Positions 31,161 through 42,857 are shown, numbered from the stretch's first letter. The stretch is DNA of 64,000 nucleotides from Gnetum montanum (GCA_015680685.1 MNCI01014254.1:99080-163079), one strand, 5' to 3'. Made by a program: numbers and translations. The notes: a model not told the origin generated them from the letters alone.

Positions 31161-33706
31161 CAACATGTTTTAGCATGACCTTATGTGTTGAGTATGGTGA
31201 TTAGGTTAAAGGGAACTCCAAAGTTATAATTGATACTACGACATCTAAGGAATTAGCCACTTGTGATTGTAAGGGCTTGGTTGAACTGTTGGTTCTAAAG
31301 AAAGGTCTTTTCTTCATTTGTTTGTTGGAACCAACAATAGGTTGAGAGTTAATAGCCCTTGTGGAATTATGTTGCTATGGTTGGGTAGGGATTTCACCAT
31401 GCATAGCTAGAGTAGGTGGTAGTGGAGCTATTGGTGGAAGAGATGTGGCTAGATGAGAAGGATGATATGGTTATGGAATATCACCCCTAGTAAAGGGATT
31501 CCCATAATACTCACAAGCTTGGTAGTGATGTTGAGGAGTGATGTGACTAGTAGAGTGACATGGGGACATTGGCTACTACATGTAATATCCATACGGGTTA
31601 GGTTGCCAGTAAGGATACTATTGCCTTGGTGGTGGCATTCCCCATGATTGTGGGTGCTGCCACTGTTGATATTGCTTAATTGGTTGTGGTGGAGTTCCAC
31701 TGGGATAATATGTTAATGGTTGGTGGGAGTACCTTGGGTTACCTTGAGGATAAGGTAACCTTTGGGGTGTTTGCCTTTTTTTTAATTGTGGGTTGAGCGC
31801 ATACACCCTAGACTCTTGTAGATGTGAGATTACAGGGCAACATCCCTTAGGATGATCATATTGACATATTCCACATTGTCTATCATTGTTTATTTCTGAT
31901 CCACAACCTCTTCAATGATGGCAAGTTTTTCCTTACCCTTGCTACGTGCATGTTCAGCCTCTTTTTTTTTTTTTTTTGTGATCACTACCTTGCTCTCTAG
32001 AATGCTCTACTATTTTAAGAATAGATTGAAATCTATTGTCTAAGGAATCCCACATTTGGTCTACCTTTTCCAATACTTTTGATGTCAACTTTTGGATAGG
32101 CAAAGTTTTCCTATTCACCATCTTTTTGAGTGGTAACTCTTCTTTATCCTCACAAAATCTTACTCTACTCTTTTGGAGGGAAGGATCTCGATTATACTCT
32201 TCCATAGTTTCTGTCTTCCATAGCTCAACTTCTTCCTTAGCAACTTGCTCCAATAGTCTTTGAATTTGATGGAACCTACGCTTGGATAGTCTCCCTTGGG
32301 CATAAGTCCTAAGGGTTCTTCTTGTTTCATGCCTAAGCCCATCCATGAGATGGTGCAGTTGATTCCTTTGTGAATAACCATGGCTAGGAAAACAATGTAA
32401 CAGTGCATAGTATTGGCCCATGGCAGCATCCAAGGATTTATGTCCTCCTTGTTTCTAGCCTTGGATTTGCCTTCGCAAGTTAGACACTCGAGAGTACGTT
32501 TGGTACTTATCGTTGAATAATTCTAACATAATATTCCATCTATAAAGATTTCGATTCTAAGGACTAGTACCAACTTTCTACTTCTTTAACTAGTTTCCTC
32601 GGGAATAACTTAAGTTTTTTCCATTTATTCTCTACATTTTGTAAGGCACACACATCATGGAATTCTTGTAAATGATTCTAAGGATTAGCATTGTATCCCC
32701 CTTCAAATCGTGGGATATTGTTCATATCAAATCTCTTGATCCTACTATCTTTTTGGTGCCTTGTTGGAATTCTAACAACCTCAATTATGTCTAACATACT
32801 TTGAGTTGCGAGTAGGGGTTCATCATGATTGTCTCATCCATGGAGTCTATGATGCCTACGTTGTTCCCTACTCTCCCTTATTCTATGTCGTGACTCTTTA
32901 GAGTGCCCTCATTCCCTTTCCTGGCTATTTCGTCTATGACTTTCACTTTGCCTACCATTATCCCCATGATCTTTTTCTTTATGACCATGTCCAAACATTG
33001 AAGGAGAGGATGAAGGAGATGATGAACGTGAAGAAGAAGGAGAACTATCACCATGACATTTTCTTCCACCTTCTCTTCAAAGGTCTTAGCCTAGATTGTG
33101 ATTGCGATAAGAATGTCCATATTTATCATATGTCCATGTCTCTTTTTCAGACCCTTTGTGCCTATGGGTATCAGAACCTAGGTTATGAATAGTGGAATGA
33201 AGGTTATGATACACAACCCCTTGGCCAAAGTCAAGGGGAGGAACATCGTTGTGTGGGTGACTACTTAAGGCAAGTTCACCACCCTCAGTTTCACTTAAGA
33301 CATGTGGAACATCTTGCGACCACTTATCCTTCAAAGACTTATGATGTCTCTCCTATTGCAAGTCCCTTTGACATTGTGCCTCTATGGGATGGTATTCTCT
33401 TGAGTCATGGTCTTGCAAAACATATTTTGCATGTAAGTGCAGCATGCTAATTTGTGTGAGAGCATGAAGAAGCATGCTTGGGACTGAACAATCAAGAGGT
33501 AACACTATGTTACCTTCGAAGCCTATCTAACGTAGTTATTCATCTTGATGGAAGATAAAGATGAATTCCAATATATACTCATTGGGATGAATATATACCA
33601 CTTGAACTTGTTGAGGGACCAGTGGATCAATGTCATGTCTATTATGCTGCAGATTGTTTCCTGTTTCAAACCTAGGCAGTGAGGCACTTTTGTACGAAGG
33701 AGACAT
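31161..33706 (-). pseudogene. Gag polyprotein, element C (broken)
   Basis: Minus strand from the ATG at 33706, chosen because D (49277), E (58255) and F (60028) begin with the same M-[SP]-S-[SY]-x-K-S. An Asp/His/Ser-rich charged segment is at 33330-32850. The Retrotrans_gag helical domain is at about 32750-32160, with an open run of 159 residues (32433-31954). The knuckle C-G-I-C-Q-Y-D-H-P-K-G-C-C is near 31850, with spacing C-x2-C-x3-H-x4-C. A Pro/Gln/Tyr-rich tail follows (31800-31450). A run of 16 A (31962-31977 on the plus strand as T) falls in the Lys-rich linker. Confidence 0.85.
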
Positions 33707-33819
33707 ACTTGTCTGTTTAGTGTGCAATGTACTCTTGTTTATTATTTTCTTAGTCAACCCTAAGGGTTTGTTCCAGCAATGTGAATGATTTCCTATGTTC
33801 TAGTTAGTGCACAAACAAC

Positions 33820-33843
33820 TAAGTCCCCCAACAATGATGTCAA
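33820..33843 (-). other. Primer binding site, element C
   Basis: Minus strand 'ttgacatcattgttggggga' directly follows the 5' LTR. D has 'ttggcaccattgccaggga' (49401-49419), closer to the TGGCGCCGTTGCCGGGGA type known for Athila. C is a mutated version. Confidence 0.6.
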
Positions 33844-34688
33844 TGATGAGCAGTGAGGTACCCCTACACTCAACCTTACGAATATGAGTGTTTCATGAAC
33901 GATCCAGTCAAATTTCAAGGACTAAGTGCTTAAGTGCCTTTATGGAACAAGGGTGGGCTAGTTGATCGTTGTCTTCCCAAACTTACTTGTATGTCATGAT
34001 TGTATGGTTAAGTAAGCTTGAGGAATATGATTTTTATAGCTTTTATGTTTTTATGTCCTACTATTAATAAGGGAGGAGAGAGAGAGATAACTAAGTGACT
34101 AATTTAACTTAACTACTGATTAACTAGGCTTTAACTAATCCTAACACTAGTATCCATTCTCTTGCCATACACATCCTGAACCAGCACAACACTACTAGGA
34201 TTACCAAATGTTAATCGTTACTAGGTTACCATGTGTTACACACATGTTTGAAGTGATTGTACTATGTGTGCTAATAACAGAAATGTAAAGTGCATAAAAT
34301 AAAATAAAATAAATGCAGAAGAAAATAAAATAAAAGAAATGATTAAGAAAAAAAATCTCAAGTGCTGCAAGGATGAATCCAAGAACCTGTCTTTATTGTT
34401 GTACACAAGGTATGCTCAGGTACACAATGCTCGAATAAAGATCTGTCCACACTTAGACCTCCTGCTACGGGCACTTGGAAAATACTCTAACTTGACTCTG
34501 AAAAGACTTCTCTAAGAATTTCCTTGAAAGAATTCCTTCCAAGACTCTTCCCTAAATTGTGCGCTTGGGCACTATATTTATAGGCTTGGGAGCAACTACT
34601 CTAATAATTAGAAAAACTGCCACTCTAATTTTAGAGAAACTGCCACTCTAATAATTAGAATAAACTGCTAGAGTAACCTCTCTCATCA
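33844..34688 (-). mobile_element. 5' LTR of element C
   Basis: 845 bp, TGATGAG...CTCATCA. On the minus strand TATAAATA lies at 34582-34575. Near-palindromes CTCTAATAATTAGA and CTCTAATTTTAGAG at 34598-34672, as in the partner LTR. Confidence 0.9.
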
Positions 34689-34693
34689 GTAGG
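34689..34693. repeat. TSD of element C, right copy (gtagg)
   Basis: Matches 26203-26207. Confidence 0.92.
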
Positions 34694-34846
34694 CTATACA
34701 AAATTTTTAGAGGCCATTTATGCACTATTTTTCTCTTCTCTCTAGCCTCCTGAACTGGGTGCACTACTGTGCTTTTCTCTCTAGCCTCCTGAGCTAGGCT
34801 TTTTCTCTACCCTCATAAACCAAGCTTCGATACCACCATTAGCCTT
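34694..34846 (-). other. Copia leader and primer binding site
   Basis: Minus strand 'tggtatcgaagc' (34835-34824) resembles TGGTATCAGAGC, the initiator-tRNA-Met complement used by most copia elements. The leader to its left has two copies of 'ctctagcctcctga'. This confirms that the copia 5' end lies here, split from its gag by element C. Confidence 0.7.
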
Positions 34847-35300
34847 TGAGGTTGTGCACTAAATTTCACAAAACAAGGACAACTAGAGGCAACTAAATTT
34901 CACATTTTTATTCAATTGATAATGACCTTTAAATAGAAAAATACATGAACAAAAAATAGCAATTGAATCCTAATATGAAACAACTTCTAAAGAAAGAAAA
35001 TAACAACCAAATCCCTAAAGATAGTTCCTAAAGACTAGGACAAACAAAAAAAAGCATATTTAACAATTAAACACATTTAACAATGCATAGACTTCATTCC
35101 ATATATTTAAGGTGATAGCTCCGCTGTTACTTTGGCATAAAATGTTGTGAGCAAAAATTGAATTCCTAAAACTCCTTTCATTGTATGAGAATAGAAATCT
35201 GATTATACTTATTGAGACTATGTAATATGGGATGTAATTTGCAATAGGGCATGTGATCTTGGTTACTGAAGAGTGGTAAGTACATCGTAGTCTCAACATG
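34847..35300 (-). mobile_element. Probable copia 5' LTR
   Basis: Starts 'tgaggttgtgcac' on the plus strand, 11 bp from the primer site; on the minus strand it would end in CA. A 'tatttaaag' TATA-like box is readable on the minus strand near 34932. The outer end is a guess ('ctcaaca' near 35297), as no partner LTR is in the window. Confidence 0.5.
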
Positions 35301-38235
35301 CAAATGTAGAGATGTCATGCTAGATTTGATTGAACTCCGCAAGTGATGGATAGAGGAAAGTTATGGGAAATTAGATAGAGAGATATGGTCTTCTTGCGAT
35401 GATTCCTTTATATGTATGAGAAATATGATTGCATGGTTGAATGACTTCTAAGGAATTATTCAATGTTTAATTCACCTATTAATAAAGCATAGGTAAAAAA
35501 AATGCAAAATGTTTAATTAAAGACATTAGAGGAACACCTGGCTTTTATTGTAGATAAGTTATTTGGACATGTGCAAAGGAGATCAAACAATGAGATTATA
35601 AAAAAAAGTTGCTACATCACCTTTACAAAAAGTAACCTAAGGGAAGACCAAAAAAGACATGCCAAAAAAATAATTGAATGTGATTTAGAAAAATTGCAAA
35701 AATACAAAGATATAGCTCTTCATACAAGCAAATGGTCAAAATGTAGCCAACCCTATATTGTTGGAACAAGGCTATGATAATGACAATGACAATGCTTAAT
35801 TACATTCTTGGGAAGCCGCAATAAATCATTATAAAATATAGCAAAATAACTATTAACGAAGGCTAAGCTAATCATCATATGAAATAACAGAGAACACATA
35901 TTTCACACTTACTCATCAATAAGGTTGCAAATTAAAGCTGTGAGAATTTTGGTAAAGTGGAAATAAAAATGATCATTTGTCTAGCATCCCAAAGAGAGAG
36001 AAAATGATAAAGATAATTATTGATATTACAAGGGTCACCAATGATCATTTTTAAAACATACATGGATATTGTTGTTGAGTAGACTGCTATTTTTCCATTT
36101 AATAATACTTTAAATTTCGAACCATAGATAACTATGGACTAAGAGCTATTACATATATTTCAATTCATTTGGAATGAATTTCCTCCTACATTTGTTTTTA
36201 GTATTGTTTCAGGTGCATCCAGCAAACACAGAACATGTATAGGATTTGTTATTTTGAGCTGTTAATAAACATTTGTCTGGCCGGACATATCTAAGTATGT
36301 TCTCCTCTCCTTCTTCAATGGACCCTATTTTAAAATCATTCCTTTGTTCTTGTTGATGTTTTCACCAAATGTCAGCACAGAAAATTTAATAATAGTTCTC
36401 TGTTATGCACAGTCAAATCAAATTTACGGAGGAAACCATTTTCAACGTCTTGTATGTGACCAAAGTTTGGTGACAAAAGTGCAGTATTTATCAGCTGCTG
36501 GAAATCCAAACTTCATTGTTAGTAAAGGCAATATACTTCAACTGTTCATTGGTTTCTTCAAAGAAGAGCAGCATTTAGCGCATTTGATTTGAGACTGCAA
36601 AGAGATCCAGTGATTCAACTGTTCATTGGTTTCTTCCAGGTGTTAACATAGTATCTCATGCATATTTGCAGACACAACATCCAAGAGGCAGTGATGATGC
36701 TATAATTTTGAAAATGCAGTTTTCTGAAATGTAATCCTCGTTATATGCAAGTGTATCTCAATGATGGATAACCTGAAAAATATGCGTGCTACCATGGACA
36801 CTCTTGGGCATTTTTCAGTTTTCATTTAGAAAACGGTATCTAATGTATAAATTGTATATGGTTATGCCATTTTTGTTCGGTTCCATGCGCATCTCTCATT
36901 CTTGTGAGGATGACCTTTTTCATTGGTCAAGATCATGGTATAACACTCTGAACCAAGCTGATCGAGGTTATTGTGAAATGAAACAGGGCGGTAATGCAGA
37001 AGTATCAGAGAACCAAGGGATATCCGGTACAGTTTGGGTTCTGACACAGGTTGTGTCACAGCAATCCTTTTTAAAATTCTTTAATGGTTCTTTGTAATTC
37101 ACATCAACTTTGCACTTAGCTCCGATTCCACAATGGATGCCTTTATGGTTCTGAAAATTTCTGCTTCTGACAGTATAAAACCATACTAGAATTCGCTGGA
37201 TTCCATTGCTTTTATGGTTGCGAATTCTACTTGCCAATCAGGTCTTTTTCAGTTTAAATTTTAAAACATGCAGATAATGTAAGAGGGGCAATGCATCTCC
37301 ATGTTCCCAAGGAGACACAGGAGTACCAGGGCAAGTTTTAATGATATCAAAATCTCCTTTCTGGACGGTATATTTTGAATTTGCAATGGAAGTATCAGCT
37401 ATGGGGTAAAAGATGGAATTTCTTTTACCTGCGCTAGTGCTAGGAAATTATGTTAGGAAATTTGAAACTAAAATTACGTCTTTATTAAGTTTGCATAAGA
37501 TGCTAATGAATCCTTTCAACCTGAGAAATGTGAAAATCATTTTATTAAAATGTTTCATGAAGGAGACCCATGAGCTTATTTAAACAAAGTTAGGGACCTT
37601 GATATTCCATTTGCCCCTTTCTCGTTGTTCTAAAGCATTTCATATAACATGGTATTGCAAACAAAAGCCAGAAATCTCTCCCCCAGAAACAAGATACAAA
37701 AGATGTCATCCATGCTTAAATGCATGGATCCGTTCAATACAGTAAACATGAAGAGAAGATAGGGAAGCGAAATCTGTCATACCAGTGCAACATTAATTTT
37801 AAAAATAAAAAACCTTGCTAAAGGCTGACGTCTATGCTCATTGGCGGGAGGCACGACAGAAAAAATTCTAAAATTGGTAGACAATATTCGCAATCTACAT
37901 ACCTATTTAACAGGGCCAACATTTTTAAACTTCCTTTAAATCGATAAAGCTTATTCACATTTTACAGGTCAGCCGCAGACTTGGCCATAGAAATACCTAT
38001 AGTTGGCTCTTCTCGCGCAAAATTCCATGAAGCGGGTAACAGCAACTAGAATTGGAGGGGGCGTCCGATTGTGAAGGTGGTGTCATGGCATAGCCATGGC
38101 CGGGCTGATGCCAAGTTAAGCGGAACCGCAAATATGAAAGATCATAAAAATTTAAGCTGCAAACAAAGCAATATAATCAGATAAAAAGCCATAATTTCAA
38201 ATTTCCACCGGCCAGATAACAATCACGTACTCTAT
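35301..38235. other. AT-rich region without recognisable gene
   Basis: Only short open stretches (35571-35777, 36344-36592, 36786-37097 on plus), none with a motif I recognise. A 23-bp direct repeat 'ttcaactgttcattggtttc' plus 'ttc' is at 36537-36559 and 36614-36636. At 37980-38110 base composition becomes more balanced, with a minus-strand ATG near 38094, but frames are short. It could be intron or flank of a host gene, or old unrecognised repeats. Confidence 0.5.
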
Positions 38236-38448
38236 TTACCAGTCGTATCCCAGTTTTTCGGGACTAATCCTTCGCGGAAAACATGGAACCAGCCCTGGTT
38301 CTGCCTCTGATTTCTGGTCAACATTGAACAATAGCGGGGTGGGGTACTTACCACCGGTTATCAGCGTAGCAGGAGGCGTACTGACGCCCAGTAATACCGC
38401 GATGAAAATTTTGCTTTCAACATTAACCCCCTGGTGATAGCAGAACAA
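38236..38448 (-). pseudogene. Exon-like open stretch with consensus splice sites
   Basis: Minus strand, open for 70 codons in an otherwise AT-rich area and with balanced codon use. Inside it, 38430-38352 (79 bp) is framed by a pyrimidine-rich acceptor 'tgttctgctatcaccag' and a donor 'GGTG/GTAAGTA'. The peptide is hydrophobic in the centre (F-I-A-V-L-L-G-V) with a T-P-P-A-T segment. No family recognised. If not spliced, it reads through to a TAA at 38238-38236. The length is too short for a firm call. Confidence 0.3.
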
Positions 38449-39289
38449 AAAGTAATTTCTTAAAAAGTAATTTACATTTTAGTAAAGAAGCAATAGAGCA
38501 TGCATCAAGGGAATGGTTGTCAAGAAAGAAAGAATCTGTGCCGCAGTCTCTGCAAGGCAGCAAGAAGTAAAGAATCGCTATGATATGATATAGAAAATGA
38601 ATGAAGAAGAAGTGTATTGTTCATCTGCAAGAAAAGAACCCGGTTTGCAGCAATTTTACAGAGTAAAGATAGGAAACAACGAAAAGTTTTAAAAGCTGTT
38701 ACAGAACATTCAACATTAAAAGAATGCAAAGACATGCTTGAGATTAACGGGATTCTTTCTTGTTGGAGAATTGCAAAATAAATAAATAAATAAAATTGTT
38801 AGCAACGAAAATTGCAACAACAATGTGCTGCAATGGACTATGTTGGCATGGCCGTAAGGCTTGAGACTTACTCTTGATTTTTGAAACACATCATGCTAAA
38901 AGCAAAACACTTTATATAAACTAATTTTTTGCAAGGCCCTCCCTCTAGCCCTATACACTCCTTTTCTTTGTTGTTTGGACACTTCTCACCCTGCTCTCTA
39001 CTTAACATAGTTTGCTTTGCATTGCAACCTTCTATTTTCCATTTCCAGTATTTGCTCTTACAAGTATATCCAATTTCAAATTTTGCCCTATTTTGCCTTT
39101 TTCAAATCAAAATAATTTTGAATTTTACTCTTCCTTTTTCAGAGTTCATTGTATTGTTTGATTTTTCATTTTGTCATTTTCCATCTTTCTATTTTTAGAT
39201 TTTTCTTGTTGTTTTTGATTACCATCACATGTCATCCTACTCTCTTGAAACTATGTCTAAACAAGCTCTCTACATCATAGTTTGTTATT
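38449..39289. other. AT-rich non-coding stretch
   Basis: Nothing recognisable. An open stretch at 38929-39198 is Phe/Ser/Leu-rich and due to T-rich DNA. Confidence 0.5.
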
Positions 39290-39690
39290 TCAGGTATGTG
39301 GAATTTCAAATTTTGCATTCTGATTTTAGTAGTTTATTGGGTTATTATGCAATTAAAAATTTTGCTCGATGCAATTTTTAATTGACAATAATATTAAATG
39401 ATGTTTTTACATTTCAAATCTTGCCCTTTTGAATTTTTCCCTTTTTGATAATGTTGAATTACATTTTTCCATTTGCAGATTTTCTCCTTTATTATTGAAT
39501 AGTGTTTTTCCATTTTGAATTTTGTCCTTTGTAAATAATAGTAATCTTGGATTGCATTTTTCCATTTGAAGATGTTCCCCTTTCAGAGTTTCCTCCTTTT
39601 CACCCTGTTTTCAAATAACAACAATATAGAATTATATTTTCCTGTTTAAACAACAATATTGAATTACATTTATCATTTTGAGAATAATTC
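39290..39690. repeat. Degenerate T-rich repeat
   Basis: Four to six loose copies of about 60-70 bp sharing 'attacatttttccatttg' and 'aattttgcccttt'. They are diverged; boundaries are not sharp. Confidence 0.5.
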
Positions 39691-40118
39691 ATCTTCATCA
39701 TAGCTAGATCCACTACCAAGAACAAAGGACTCTTCATTGGATTCATTTTTAGATCCTTCAAGGTTACCATGCTACATTGATGGCAACTCTACATTAATTG
39801 GAAAACGTATGAAATCTTCCTTTTCAAGTGTTTTTTCATAATGATTGTTTAAATTTTTATACATCATATCCTCCCCAAGTGTAATATCTCAACTTCTAAA
39901 GAAATTCTTGGAAATAGAATATCATAGAAGATAACCTTTATTATCACCATCATAACCAACAAATATACATAATCATGCTCGGTTATCCAATTTTCCTCTT
40001 TTTAACTTTGGAACATGAGTATAAGCAACACATCCAAAGGTTTTTAGATTATCATAGGAGATTGTGCTTTGACTTCGAACTATAATATCTTGTCCCTGAA
40101 AGTCATGGCAAACATTGA
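39691..40118 (-). pseudogene. Copia integrase C-terminal fragment
   Basis: Minus strand: L-K-T-F-G-C-V-A-Y-T-H-V-P-K-L-K-R-G-K-L-D (40050-39985), then a TGA, then C-I-F-V-G-Y-D-G-D-N-K-G-Y. This is the signature segment after the copia integrase core. An acidic linker follows on the left. It is a second copia element, distinct from the one at 20927-35300, and is cut on the right by the LINE insertion. Confidence 0.8.
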
Positions 40119-40134
40119 ATATATGATATATTAG
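40119..40134. repeat. TSD of LINE, left copy
   Basis: 16 bp 'atatatgatatattag', identical to 40930-40945. Confidence 0.8.
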
Positions 40135-40929
40135 GGGGGGAGGGGGGTGTCGGACCCCAAAAAAGAGAATTTTATTAATAGAAAACAAAATGTAGTACAT
40201 AAGCAACTTTCAAATTTCAAATATACAGAGTGAGGAAATGAGGAAGAGAAACCATGTTGACTAAGATTATTATAAAGGAGACATGCTAAACTTAGCATTC
40301 GACAGCGAATGTAAATGCAATCTTGAGGATAACCCTTCGCTGAAAAGTGTGTAACTTTTCCTGGATGTGGATTGTTGGAAGAGAACAAAGGTGGAAGAAA
40401 GAGGAAAAGGCCGAGAAGTGTAGAGTACTGTGGCTTAATTAGGAGACGTTCTTCGGAAGCTAGGCCTAATGATGGTGATTATTGAGATCTCCGATATGAC
40501 TCCATGGCTGCAATAAGAGAAACAACTGATTAGCATTCATCTTGAATTTTGGGGCTTGAGATATAATTTGGAAGTGAACATGCCGTAAAATTTGCATTTT
40601 TTCCGAAGTAGTTAGCTGTAAGGGGTTTGAAATAATTGTCTTTTGAAATGTGTAGTACATCTACGTTTCCAAATATTATATAAGGTGATGGGCCTAAGGA
40701 TCTTCCATAGGAAATGAGAGTTTTTGGACCTGGTAGGTAAGAAACCAAACATTACAGCCTCTTGTGTTAGAGTACATGAGGGAAAAACCTTAAAGGCCCA
40801 TTCCCATGCATGCTGAGCAAATGGGCAAAGCCAAAAAACGTGGACAAAGGTTTCAGGGTCATTACATAAAGGGCACTTAGGGGAGTGAATCCCAAGGTAT
40901 GCTAAACGTTTCCCGATTGGGAGACCTTG
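40135..40929 (-). mobile_element. 5'-truncated L1-type LINE, 3' end
   Basis: Minus strand. It opens with L-P-I-G-K-R-L-A-Y-L-G-I and C-P-L-C-N-D-P-E, followed by H-V-F-W-L-C-P-F-A (40929-40815), the zf-RVT domain at the end of plant LINE ORF2. T-L-Y-N-I-W-K-R-R follows near 40670. After the coding end there is about 390 bp of 3' sequence. It is flanked by a 16-bp duplication of irregular LINE-type length. The 3' edge ends in a C-rich run rather than poly(A). Confidence 0.8.
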
Positions 40930-40945
40930 ATATATGATATATTAG
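40930..40945. repeat. TSD of LINE, right copy
   Basis: Identical to 40119-40134. Confidence 0.8.
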
Positions 40946-41052
40946 ACATTATGCATACAAAGAGAATATACCAAATGCAGAATATATGTGATATTTGACA
41001 TTATGTATAAAAGAAATAATAGGGAAAATGCAGAAAGAAAAAGAAAAAGAAA
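40946..41052. other. Short AT-rich flank with local duplication
   Basis: Two diverged copies of about 45 bp ('gacattatgcatac...aaatgcaga' and 'gacattatgtataa...aaatgcaga'). Ends in an AAAGAA run before the LTR. Confidence 0.5.
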
Positions 41053-41467
41053 TGTTTTATTGATAAGAAATAGCATATCTAAATCATGCTCTGAGAGTGT
41101 TTCTTGGGGTTTTTTTCATTTGGCATTTATCCCTTAGAGGCAATCCAACACTGCCACCATAGTTAGGGCTATAACTCAGCTAGAAGGGATGGCCAATCCA
41201 CTTTTTGTCTAGCTTCACCTAGCATCACATGACTTGCTTGTACCAACTATACACTCCATGTTGGCAATACCTCTAGCCCTAGGTATAAGTGCCTTAGGTT
41301 AAACCCCCAAAGGTTACCTTAAGAGACACATCCGTTATTATAGCATGTTCTTTTGGGTCTTAATTACAACTGCCCTTTTGGATCTTGTTACAATAACAAT
41401 AATACTTATTATGAAGAGACACCATCTTTGTTATGCAGCAGCATCATTTGGGAATGGGGACATGACA
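41053..41467 (-). mobile_element. Gypsy-type LTR, 415 bp
   Basis: On the minus strand it starts TGTCATGTCCCC and ends CTTATCAATAAAACA, with a poly(A) signal AATAAA at its end. It is preceded (minus) by a polypurine tract 'taaggggggtagat' (41480-41468). It is the 3' LTR of a minus-strand element whose body extends right into the N run. No matching TSD is seen on both sides, as expected if the body follows. Confidence 0.65.
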
Positions 41468-42281
41468 ATCTACCCCCCTTAGGTTTCATTCATCCTCAAA
41501 CAAGTCCATGTTCACTATCTTTTTCCAACTCTGGTACTTCTTTCATGATCCTAGGCTTCAATAATTTGATTCCTTCTTTAAGCTTGAAGTTGTTTGTTGC
41601 TTATTTTGCAAATAAAATATATGTGAGAAAAATATATAAAAAATTAAATATTACTTTATTATTATTTACCTCATTTTCTAAGATAATGATAAGAGCTAAA
41701 TTAAAGATCTACTAACCACCAATTACTAGTCTAACAAGGGTCACACAAGGTGCAACTCAAATCTGGTTATCGAAGTGAAGGTAAGGCAAATTCTTTATTT
41801 TTGACTTTCATTACCTTAGATATTTTTCTTATTTAATTAAAATATAAATTAAAAATGAGTAAAAGAATAACATCATCAATGAAAGTAAGGGTGAGATACT
41901 TCCTGATCTTGATTAACCTTATGAACTGATGGGATTAATTGTAGTGGTATGTGATTGGATGGTCTTGGTCAGCATGGCAAGGCTTCATCTTGATTCTTCT
42001 CAACTTATTCCTTAGAAATTAACTCTAGTAACTTGGTAACTTTGAAGAATTTGACATCATACCAAATATAATCTAGGGTCTCAATGAAGATTGTTGTTGA
42101 CCCATCCTCATTAATCATTGTAGAGTAATTGGTAAGTTATGATTCTTGATGAGTACTATCCATCAACATATCTGTTCCTAAATTCTGGAATTTGATTTAT
42201 CTACTAAAGATTCAAAGTAAGCAAAATATGCACTAGCTAATGGAATTGCATGTCAAATTGATGGAAACATCTTCTTCAAAT
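41468..42281 (-). other. Internal 3' region of the 415-bp-LTR element
   Basis: Polypurine tract at 41480-41468, then AT-rich sequence with no readable protein up to the N run. A 120-residue open stretch on the plus strand (41353-41715) crosses the LTR edge and is not a gene. Confidence 0.45.
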
Positions 42282-42793
42282 NNNNNNNNNNNNNNNNNNN
42301 NNNNNNNNNNNNNNNNNNNNNNNNNNNNNNNNNNNNNNNNNNNNNNNNNNNNNNNNNNNNNNNNNNNNNNNNNNNNNNNNNNNNNNNNNNNNNNNNNNNN
42401 NNNNNNNNNNNNNNNNNNNNNNNNNNNNNNNNNNNNNNNNNNNNNNNNNNNNNNNNNNNNNNNNNNNNNNNNNNNNNNNNNNNNNNNNNNNNNNNNNNNN
42501 NNNNNNNNNNNNNNNNNNNNNNNNNNNNNNNNNNNNNNNNNNNNNNNNNNNNNNNNNNNNNNNNNNNNNNNNNNNNNNNNNNNNNNNNNNNNNNNNNNNN
42601 NNNNNNNNNNNNNNNNNNNNNNNNNNNNNNNNNNNNNNNNNNNNNNNNNNNNNNNNNNNNNNNNNNNNNNNNNNNNNNNNNNNNNNNNNNNNNNNNNNNN
42701 NNNNNNNNNNNNNNNNNNNNNNNNNNNNNNNNNNNNNNNNNNNNNNNNNNNNNNNNNNNNNNNNNNNNNNNNNNNNNNNNNNNNNNNNNNNNN
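42282..42793. other. Assembly gap (512 N)
   Basis: Unknown bases. Apparent open frames across it are artefacts. Confidence 1.
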
Positions 42794-42852
42794 ATAGTAA
42801 ACAAACTTTTGTGACTATGCTAGCACCATCCTTACTACACTAGCTTTAGTGG

Positions 42853-42857
42853 ACTAT
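42853..42857. repeat. TSD of element D, left copy (actat)
   Basis: 'actat' before TGATGAG; identical at 50445-50449. Confidence 0.92.

Larger units (their letters stand above)
26208..34688 (-). mobile_element. Athila-like Ty3/gypsy element C, complete ends, internally deleted
   Basis: Bounded by LTRs with ends TGATGAG and CTCATCA and a perfect TSD gtagg. On the minus strand: 5' LTR (34688-33844), primer site, gag, protease, RT, then an abrupt jump to the integrase C-end, a long 3' region and the 3' LTR. RNase H and the integrase core are absent. Assigned to the Athila-like group by RT motifs, lack of a chromodomain, primer site type and the long 3' region; this is inference without a search. 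Confidence 0.9.
20927..35300 (-). mobile_element. Ty1/copia element (TNT1/Tork-like), host of three insertions
   Basis: Read on the minus strand from the right: LTR (from about 35.3 to 34.85 kb), primer site, leader, gag (26.2-25.3 kb), protease, integrase, RT, RNase H (to 20927). The PR-INT-RT-RH order is the copia order. Coding is interrupted by element C (26208-34688), a solo LTR (23518-25211) and, at the left edge, the Tat-like tandem. Its 3' LTR and the last part of RNase H must lie to the left of base 1. The right edge is approximate. Confidence 0.8.

Noticed and set aside
31962-31977. Run of 16 T as a LINE or SINE tail
   Set aside because: It lies inside element C gag, in the Lys-rich linker present in D and E without a long run; no TSD around it.
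34847-35300. Precise right boundary of the copia LTR
   Set aside because: No partner LTR or TSD in the window, so only an approximate end is given.
38352-38430. Bacterial contamination, because codon use looks less AT-rich
   Set aside because: Too short to judge, and it carries plant-like splice sites with AT-rich plant DNA on both sides.
41053-41467. 415-bp LTR as a solo LTR
   Set aside because: The left flank agaaa and right flank atcta do not match, and the right side shows a polypurine tract, so it is a 3' LTR with body attached.
42240-42804. Open frames of about 185 residues on both strands
   Set aside because: They run across the N gap and have no known sequence.
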